Source: Myxococcota bacterium (lineage in GTDB: Bacteria > Myxococcota_A > UBA9160 > UBA6930). Taken from it: DNA of 34,055 nt. The notes under the pieces are model-generated. The model saw only the letters and a list, made by a program, of their open reading frames with translations. It was not told the DNA's origin and searched no databases. The translations under genes were made by a program, and so were the position numbers. How positions within the stretch are numbered: position 1 is the first letter of the stretch; each line of letters opens with the position of its first letter. Location: NCBI GenBank assembly GCA_030065975.1, contig JASJCN010000035.1:1-34055 (forward strand), read 5' to 3'. This document shows positions 29,237 through 34,055 of this stretch, one piece after another.

Positions 29237-30286
29237 TCAGCAGATCCGCGGCAGCTGCTCGCCCGTCTGCAGGTGGAGCACCCGCTCGCTGCCGATGGCG
29301 CTCTTCAGCGTGACGCGGCCTGCGGGGCTGGCCGTGACGTGGCCGATCCGCACGGCGTTCGCGGACACCGGGCAAGCGCGAAGCGCCCGGAGAGCGTCTT
29401 CGGCGCGCGCTTCGGGCACGATGCAGAGGAACCTTCCTTCATTGGCGACGTAGAGCGGATCGAGCCCGATCAGCTCGCAGAGGCCGCGCACCGGGTTGCT
29501 GACCGCGATCTGACGCTCATCTACGGCGAGGGCCACGCCGGCGTCGCGTGCGATCTCGACGAGTGCGGTGGCGAGCCCGCCTCGCGTGAGGTCGCGCAGG
29601 CACGCCACGGGCAGGTCGGCTGCGAGCAGGGCGTCGACCGCGGGCCAGAGCAGCGCGCAGTCGGTGCGCAAGTCGGTGTCCAGGCCGAGCGCCTCGCGGG
29701 ACGCCATGATCGCCGCACCGTGGCGTCCGACGTCGCCCGACAGCAACACGGCATCACCGGGCCTTGCCGCGCCGGGGCCGATCGGGAGCGTGTGCTCCAC
29801 GACGCCCACCCCCGAAGTCGTGATGAAGACGCCATCGCCCGACCCGCGCTCGACCACCTTCGTGTCGCCGGTGACGATCTCGACCCCGGCCTCGCGCGCG
29901 GCCCCGGCCATCGACGCGACCAGGCGCTCGAGAACGGCGATCTCCAGACCCTCTTCGAGCACGAACGAGGCGGAGAGGTGGAGCGGGCGCGCGCCGCACA
30001 TCGCCAGATCGTTCGCCGTCCCGCAGATGGCCATGCGGCCGAGGTCGCCGCCCGGAAACTCGAGGGGACGGACCACGTAGGCGTCCGTGGTCAGGGCAGC
30101 GCGACCCGCCGGGAGATCGAAGACGGCTCCGTCATGGCGTGCATCGAGGAGCGGGTTCGCGAAGGCCGGGGCGAAGACGCGCTCGTAGAGCGAGCGCGTG
30201 AGGGAGCCGCCACCTCCGTGCCCGAGGAGGATGCGCTGCGGCGGGGCGGGCGCCGGGCAGTCTTCGAAGGGCGTGGGCCCGCTCAC
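29237..30286 (-). CDS. hypE: [NiFe]-hydrogenase maturation protein HypE
   Basis: 349 residues, GTG start overlapping the hypD stop (GTGA). The C-terminus is QLPRIC: the terminal PR-x-C cysteine receives the carbamoyl group from HypF, and HypE dehydrates it with ATP to the thiocyanate that supplies the cyanide ligands of the active-site iron. The PurM-like ATPase features are visible: [67 protein letters not shown] and [13 protein letters not shown]. It is last of the hyp operon. No terminator with a T-tract follows. Confidence 0.95.
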   Translation of the reverse strand: MSGPTPFEDCPAPAPPQRILLGHGGGGSLTRSLYERVFAPAFANPLLDARHDGAVFDLPAGRAALTTDAYVVRPLEFPGGDLGRMAICGTANDLAMCGARPLHLSASFVLEEGLEIAVLERLVASMAGAAREAGVEIVTGDTKVVERGSGDGVFITTSGVGVVEHTLPIGPGAARPGDAVLLSGDVGRHGAAIMASREALGLDTDLRTDCALLWPAVDALLAADLPVACLRDLTRGGLATALVEIARDAGVALAVDERQIAVSNPVRGLCELIGLDPLYVANEGRFLCIVPEARAEDALRALRACPVSANAVRIGHVTASPAGRVTLKSAIGSERVLHLQTGEQLPRIC

Positions 30287-31404
30287 GGCCGCGCCGACTC
30301 CGTGGCGTCGCTCGGCCCGGCCGTGCCCCGATAGCGCAGGTAGGCCGAGCACGCGCCCTCCGAGGACACCATCGGGGCGCCCAGGGGATGCTCGGGCGTG
30401 CACGTGGTTCCGAAGGCCGGACAGGCGTCGGGCTTCGCCCGGCCACGCAGGATGCGGCCGGCGATGCACGGGGACTCCGCCTCCTCGTCGCAGTGGACGG
30501 GGCCGAAGCGCCGTTCGGCGTCGAAGTCACCGAGCTCGGGGCGGATCCGGAGTCCGCTTCGGGGGAGCACACCGATGCCACGCCAGCGGCGATCGGCCAC
30601 CTCGAAGACCTCGTCGACGGTTGCCCGCGCCGCGCGGTTGCCCTCGGGCCGCGCGCTGCGGCGGTACTGGTTCTCGACGGTGTAGCGCCCCGCCTCCAGC
30701 TGCTCGACGCACATGGCGACGCCCTGCAGCACGTCCACCGGCTCGAAGCCGGTCACGACGATGGGCACGCGATGGGTGCGCGCGATCGCGTGGTAGTCGG
30801 CCCAGCCGGTCACGGTGCAGACGTGGCCGGCGGCGAGGAAGCCCTGCACGCGATGGTCGGGGGCGCTGAGAATCGCCTCCATGGCGGGCGGGACGAGTAC
30901 GTGCGCCACCAGCAGGCTGAAGTTCCGCAGGCCCCTTCGTCGAGCCTGGAGCACGGCCATCGCATTGGCCGGCGCCGTCGTCTCGAACCCGACGGCCAGG
31001 AACACGAACTCGCGCTCGGGCTCGGCGGCGGCCATCTCGACGGCGTCGAGCGGGGAGTAGACGATGCGGACGTCTCCACCCTCCGCGCGGCACCCGAGGA
31101 GATCGCTGCCGGAGCCCGGCACGCGCGCCATGTCGCCGAAGGTGCAGAGCGCGGTCCGGGGCTGCGCCGCCAGCTCGAGCGCGCGGTCGATGATCTCGAT
31201 CGGCGTCACGCAAACCGGACAGCCGGGGCCGTGGACCAGCTCGATCTCGGGCGGCAACAGACGGTCGATTCCGAACCGCACGATGGCGTGGGTCTGGCCG
31301 CCGCAGACCTCCATGAGCGTCCAGGGGCGGGTCGTGGCGCGTGCGATGCGATCGGCCAGACGCCGGGCGAGCGCTTCGTCCCGGTACTCGTCCAGGAACT
31401 TCAT
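30283..31404 (-). CDS. hypD: [NiFe]-hydrogenase maturation protein HypD
   Basis: 373 residues, usual length. ATG overlaps the hypC stop (ATGA). HypD holds a [4Fe-4S] cluster and, with HypC, carries the Fe(CN)2CO unit. Key motifs: [28 protein letters not shown] (the cysteine pair), [29 protein letters not shown] and a C-terminal run [51 protein letters not shown] with the cluster-binding cysteines. All hallmark cysteines appear intact. The C-terminal 15 residues after RYRG are low-complexity. Confidence 0.96.
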   Translation of the reverse strand: MKFLDEYRDEALARRLADRIARATTRPWTLMEVCGGQTHAIVRFGIDRLLPPEIELVHGPGCPVCVTPIEIIDRALELAAQPRTALCTFGDMARVPGSGSDLLGCRAEGGDVRIVYSPLDAVEMAAAEPEREFVFLAVGFETTAPANAMAVLQARRRGLRNFSLLVAHVLVPPAMEAILSAPDHRVQGFLAAGHVCTVTGWADYHAIARTHRVPIVVTGFEPVDVLQGVAMCVEQLEAGRYTVENQYRRSARPEGNRAARATVDEVFEVADRRWRGIGVLPRSGLRIRPELGDFDAERRFGPVHCDEEAESPCIAGRILRGRAKPDACPAFGTTCTPEHPLGAPMVSSEGACSAYLRYRGTAGPSDATESARP

Positions 31405-31643
31405 CGCGCGTCCCCGCCCGTCTCCATGCGCTCGAGCTCGTCGAGCATGCGCTCCGCCTCGTCCTCGTCGATCCGGGCGATGGCGAACCCGACGTGGACG
31501 AGCACCCAGTCGCCACGCTCGGCCTCGGGCACGAAGGCCAGCTGCACCTCGCGCCGCACGCCCCCGAAGTCGACGGAGCCGCGGCGCTCGAGCGGGTCCG
31601 AGCCTTCGACGGATTCGACGCGGCCGGGTACGGCGAGACACAT
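31401..31643 (-). CDS. hypC: [NiFe]-hydrogenase assembly chaperone HypC
   Basis: 80 residues. The N-terminus MCLAVPGRV has the essential Cys2 that binds the iron precursor, and [48 protein letters not shown] is the complete small barrel plus helix of HypC/HupF. AGGAGG lies nine nt before the ATG, inside the end of hypF, giving it its own strong translation start. It overlaps hypD by ATGA. Confidence 0.95.
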   Translation of the reverse strand: MCLAVPGRVESVEGSDPLERRGSVDFGGVRREVQLAFVPEAERGDWVLVHVGFAIARIDEDEAERMLDELERMETGGDAR

Positions 31644-31646
31644 GGC

Positions 31647-33959
31647 TCAGCCTCCTTCCCGGGGTGCGAGCGCCCCGGCCTGCAGCTGCCCCACCGCGAG
31701 CCCGCCGTCACCCGGAGGCACCCGCTCGTGCAGGAGCGGCTCGAGGCCGGCGCGCTCGAGAGCGGCGGCCGTCTCGCGAGCCAGCAGCGCGTTCTGGAAG
31801 CAGCCGCCGGTGAGAACGACCCTTCGCGTGCCGGTCTCGTTCGCCGCCCTCGAGGCCGCTTCGACCAGGCCGCCCGCCAGGCCACGGTGGAATCGTGTGA
31901 CGACGATTCCCGGAGCGACGCCGGCCTCGCGGTCGGCCAGCAGTGCGTCGAGGAGCGGGCCCCAGTCGATCTCGCCGTCGCGGCAGTCCATCGGGTAGGC
32001 CCGTTCGCCGGGGTCGGCGGCGGCGAGCGACTCGAGCTCGAGCGCGGCCTGTGCCTCGTACTCGCATCGCTGGCGCACGCCGAGCAGGGACGCCACCGCG
32101 TCGAAGAGACGGCCCGCGCTGCTGGTCTCGGGCGCCAGGCGGCCGGCCTCGAGCACGCGCAGCAGCGTCCGGCGCTCGTGCGGCTCGAAGGCGAGGAGCG
32201 TCGGGTCGCGGCGCTCGAGCGCGGCCGCGCCGAAGCGCGCGTGGAGCAGGCCGAGGGCGGCGCGTCGCGGCTCGCGCGCCGCCGCGTCTCCGCCCGGCAG
32301 ACGGAAGCGCCGGAGGTGGGCCATGCGCTCGAAGCCGCGGAGATCGACGTGAAGCAGCTCGCCACCCCACACCGACCGATCGGGCCCGAAGCCGTTCCCG
32401 TCGAGGGCCAGGCCCAGCACCGGGAGCGGGCCGCCATGCTCCGTCCATCCGGCGAGCACGTGGGCCTGATGGTGGAAGACGGCGCCAGTGCTCGTCTCCT
32501 CGCATCCGGCGTCTTGCATTCGTGCGGCGACGTGCCGGACGTGGCCATCGGGATGGGCGTCGGCGCGGATCTCCGAGTTGCCGGCGCCGGCGCCACCCAG
32601 AGAAGCCAGGGCCCGGGCGTGCGCTTCGAGCGCGTCGGCGGCGCGCGGCGACTCGAGGTCGCCGACGTGGGCACCGAGCAGGATGACGTCGCCGGCGGCC
32701 ACGGCCGGTGCCGCCTTGAGGTCGCCGCCCAGGGCGATGCGAGAGCGTCCGCAGGTGCGTCGCGGGAGGACGAGGGGAGCGAAGCCGCGGGCGCAGCGGA
32801 GCGTGACCACGCGGCCGGCGATCTCGCGAACCACCGAGTCGTCGACCGGGTGCAGGATGGGACGGTCGTGGGTGAGGAAGGCATCTGCCACGTCGCCGAG
32901 GACCTCGAGGGCGTGATCGTCTCGCGCGCAGAGCGGCTCGCCGGAGCGGTTTCCGCTGGTCGCGACCAGCGGCGCGCCCACCGACTCGAGGAGGAGCAGA
33001 TGCAGCGGCGTGGTGGCGCGCATGACGCCGAGCCAGCCGACCCCGGGTGCCACCGAGGCGGCCACGTCCGCGTCGTCTCGCCGCTCCGCCAGCACGATCG
33101 GCCCGGCCGGCGACGCGAAGGCAGAGCGCTCGTGCGGTCCCAGTCCGACCAGGGCCTGCGCCTCGGGGAGGCCGGCCACGACCAGGGCGAGCGGCTTGGA
33201 CGGGCGTCCCTTGCGTTTGCGGAGGCGTCGCACCGCCGACTCGTCGCGTGCGTTCACGAGGAGCTGGAAGCCCCCGAGTCCCTTCAGCGCGACGATGGCG
33301 CCCGTCCGGAGCATCTTGGCCGCACGCTCGAGGGCGTCGTCGTCGTGTGCGCTGGCCCGCCCGGTGGGGTCGAGCAGCGCGAGCCGCGGCCCGCAGTCGG
33401 GGCAGGCGAGGGTCTGGGCGTGGAAGCGCCGCGCCTCGGTCGGGTCGTCGTACTCGCGGCTGCATCGTACGCACGGCGTGAATCCGGCCATGGACGTCCG
33501 CGCACGATCCCAGGGCAGACTCTCGGCGATGCTGTAGCGCGGGCCACAGCGCGTGCAGCTCGCGAAGGGGTGCCGGAAGCGGCGGTTCTTCGGGTCGAGC
33601 ACCTCGCGTCGACAGGCCTCGCACGTGGCGAGATCCGGGAGCAAGGGGAAGCGCCCCGTCGGTCCGGGCTCGCTCGTCTCGATCCGGAACCCATGGTCGC
33701 CGCGAGGATCGATCCGGCGCGCCTCGATCTCCTCGACGATGGCCGGGCGGGGCGCCGCGCGGACCGCGTCGACCAGCCGATCGAGTCGCTCGACCGGCCC
33801 CTCGGCCTCGATCGCGATGCCTTCGGAGGTGTTGCGTACGAATCCCGCGAGCGACAGGGAGAGAGCTGCCTGGTGGACCCACGGACGCAGACCCACGCCC
33901 TGCACGGCGCCGCGCGCACGCACCGCCACGCGCGCGATCGGGGCGTCGCCCCGTCTCAT
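31647..33959 (-). CDS. hypF: Carbamoyltransferase HypF
   Basis: 770 residues. HypF makes the carbamoyl group from carbamoyl phosphate and ATP and loads it on HypE. Domains in order: acylphosphatase (about 8-95, [15 protein letters not shown]), two zinc-finger units (about 110-190, [11 protein letters not shown] / [10 protein letters not shown] and [10 protein letters not shown] / CPDCGP), a YrdC-like domain (about 205-390, [33 protein letters not shown]), and the Kae1-like carbamoyltransferase domain (about 400-770, [43 protein letters not shown]). The linker between domains is normal. The ATG overlaps the upstream stop (ATGA), and hypC follows after three nt. Confidence 0.96.
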   Translation of the reverse strand: MRRGDAPIARVAVRARGAVQGVGLRPWVHQAALSLSLAGFVRNTSEGIAIEAEGPVERLDRLVDAVRAAPRPAIVEEIEARRIDPRGDHGFRIETSEPGPTGRFPLLPDLATCEACRREVLDPKNRRFRHPFASCTRCGPRYSIAESLPWDRARTSMAGFTPCVRCSREYDDPTEARRFHAQTLACPDCGPRLALLDPTGRASAHDDDALERAAKMLRTGAIVALKGLGGFQLLVNARDESAVRRLRKRKGRPSKPLALVVAGLPEAQALVGLGPHERSAFASPAGPIVLAERRDDADVAASVAPGVGWLGVMRATTPLHLLLLESVGAPLVATSGNRSGEPLCARDDHALEVLGDVADAFLTHDRPILHPVDDSVVREIAGRVVTLRCARGFAPLVLPRRTCGRSRIALGGDLKAAPAVAAGDVILLGAHVGDLESPRAADALEAHARALASLGGAGAGNSEIRADAHPDGHVRHVAARMQDAGCEETSTGAVFHHQAHVLAGWTEHGGPLPVLGLALDGNGFGPDRSVWGGELLHVDLRGFERMAHLRRFRLPGGDAAAREPRRAALGLLHARFGAAALERRDPTLLAFEPHERRTLLRVLEAGRLAPETSSAGRLFDAVASLLGVRQRCEYEAQAALELESLAAADPGERAYPMDCRDGEIDWGPLLDALLADREAGVAPGIVVTRFHRGLAGGLVEAASRAANETGTRRVVLTGGCFQNALLARETAAALERAGLEPLLHERVPPGDGGLAVGQLQAGALAPREGG

Positions 33960-34055
33960 GCCCGGCCGCGCTCCTCGACCTCGACCTCCAGCGACTCGAT
34001 GAGCACGCCCTGGGCGTTCGGGTCGTGGATGTCGTCGGAGGTCGAGATCTCGAGC
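33956..34055 (-). CDS. 3' end of a gene upstream of hypF, possibly hypA
   Basis: Read leftward from the window edge, 32 codons end ...[17 protein letters not shown] before TGA at 33958-33956, which overlaps the hypF ATG. The LEISTSDD ... LIESLEVE pattern resembles the C-terminal strand of the nickel chaperone HypA, which ends with an 'L-x-I-x-S-x-E-V-E' motif after its zinc-finger Cys pair. The Cys residues would lie outside the window. Coupling to hypF supports a hyp gene. Identification is tentative. Confidence 0.4.
   Translation of the reverse strand, partial: LEISTSDDIHDPNAQGVLIESLEVEVEERGRA

Noticed and set aside
30527-32884. A 785-codon minus-strand frame over hypD/hypC/hypF
   Set aside because: It is Ser/Arg/Pro-rich and out of frame with the hyp genes, whose motifs are unmistakable.
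1-34055. tRNA, rRNA, CRISPR array, prophage or intact transposase
   Set aside because: No tRNA T-arm consensus in a plausible cloverleaf, no regularly spaced repeats and no transposase or phage motifs were seen. This was by eye, so short non-coding RNAs may have been missed.

Overview
This is GC-rich bacterial chromosomal DNA with dense gene packing, many GTG starts and one TTG start. Convergent gene ends lie 3 to 28 nt apart or overlap. Two proteins end in PEP-CTERM sorting tags, three belong to flavoenzyme families that include F420 enzymes, and several secreted proteins look like those common in environmental 'deltaproteobacterial' genomes. I infer a free-living Gram-negative bacterium of the Myxococcota / Desulfobacterota / Binatota kind. 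No rRNA or marker gene is present, so this is a weak assignment. I saw no tRNA, rRNA, CRISPR array or intact IS element.

Left part (1-14030), envelope and secreted proteins. A partial gene is followed by a structured 363-bp leader and a small exported protein, then an AraC regulator. Next come a PEP-CTERM protein, a right-handed beta-helix protein with an added Cys-rich domain, an astacin-type metalloprotease with ricin-like lectin repeats, and a second beta-helix protein. After them lie a TesB-like thioesterase, a large Calx-beta/calcium-loop protein, an SDR lacking the catalytic Tyr, a CNNM/CorC-type membrane protein and a second PEP-CTERM protein. A MITE-like inverted-repeat element touches the stop codon of the metalloprotease gene. 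A perfect 13-bp inverted repeat could hide the ribosome binding site of the same gene.

Middle part (14208-21666), redox and aromatic-type metabolism. An LLM-class oxidoreductase is paired with an NTF2/SnoaL-like protein. A PPOX-family flavoprotein and a LysR regulator follow, each preceded by the same TATGC-N7-GCATA box. Next is a probable operon SDR - glutathione transferase - FAD aromatic hydroxylase, divergent from a TetR regulator, and then a Ddn-like (DUF385) protein.

Right part (21675-34055). A tightly coupled cluster encodes TetR, an FGGY kinase and a HisN-like phosphatase, followed by a sphingosine-phosphate-lyase-like PLP enzyme. Its purpose is not evident, and it is the best candidate for an undescribed pathway. 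A divergent winged-helix regulator, a predicted exported beta-carbonic anhydrase coupled to an outer-membrane barrel protein, and a methyltransferase come next. The window ends in a [NiFe]-hydrogenase maturation operon read leftward, (probable hypA)-hypF-hypC-hypD-hypE, whose hydrogenase lies outside the window.
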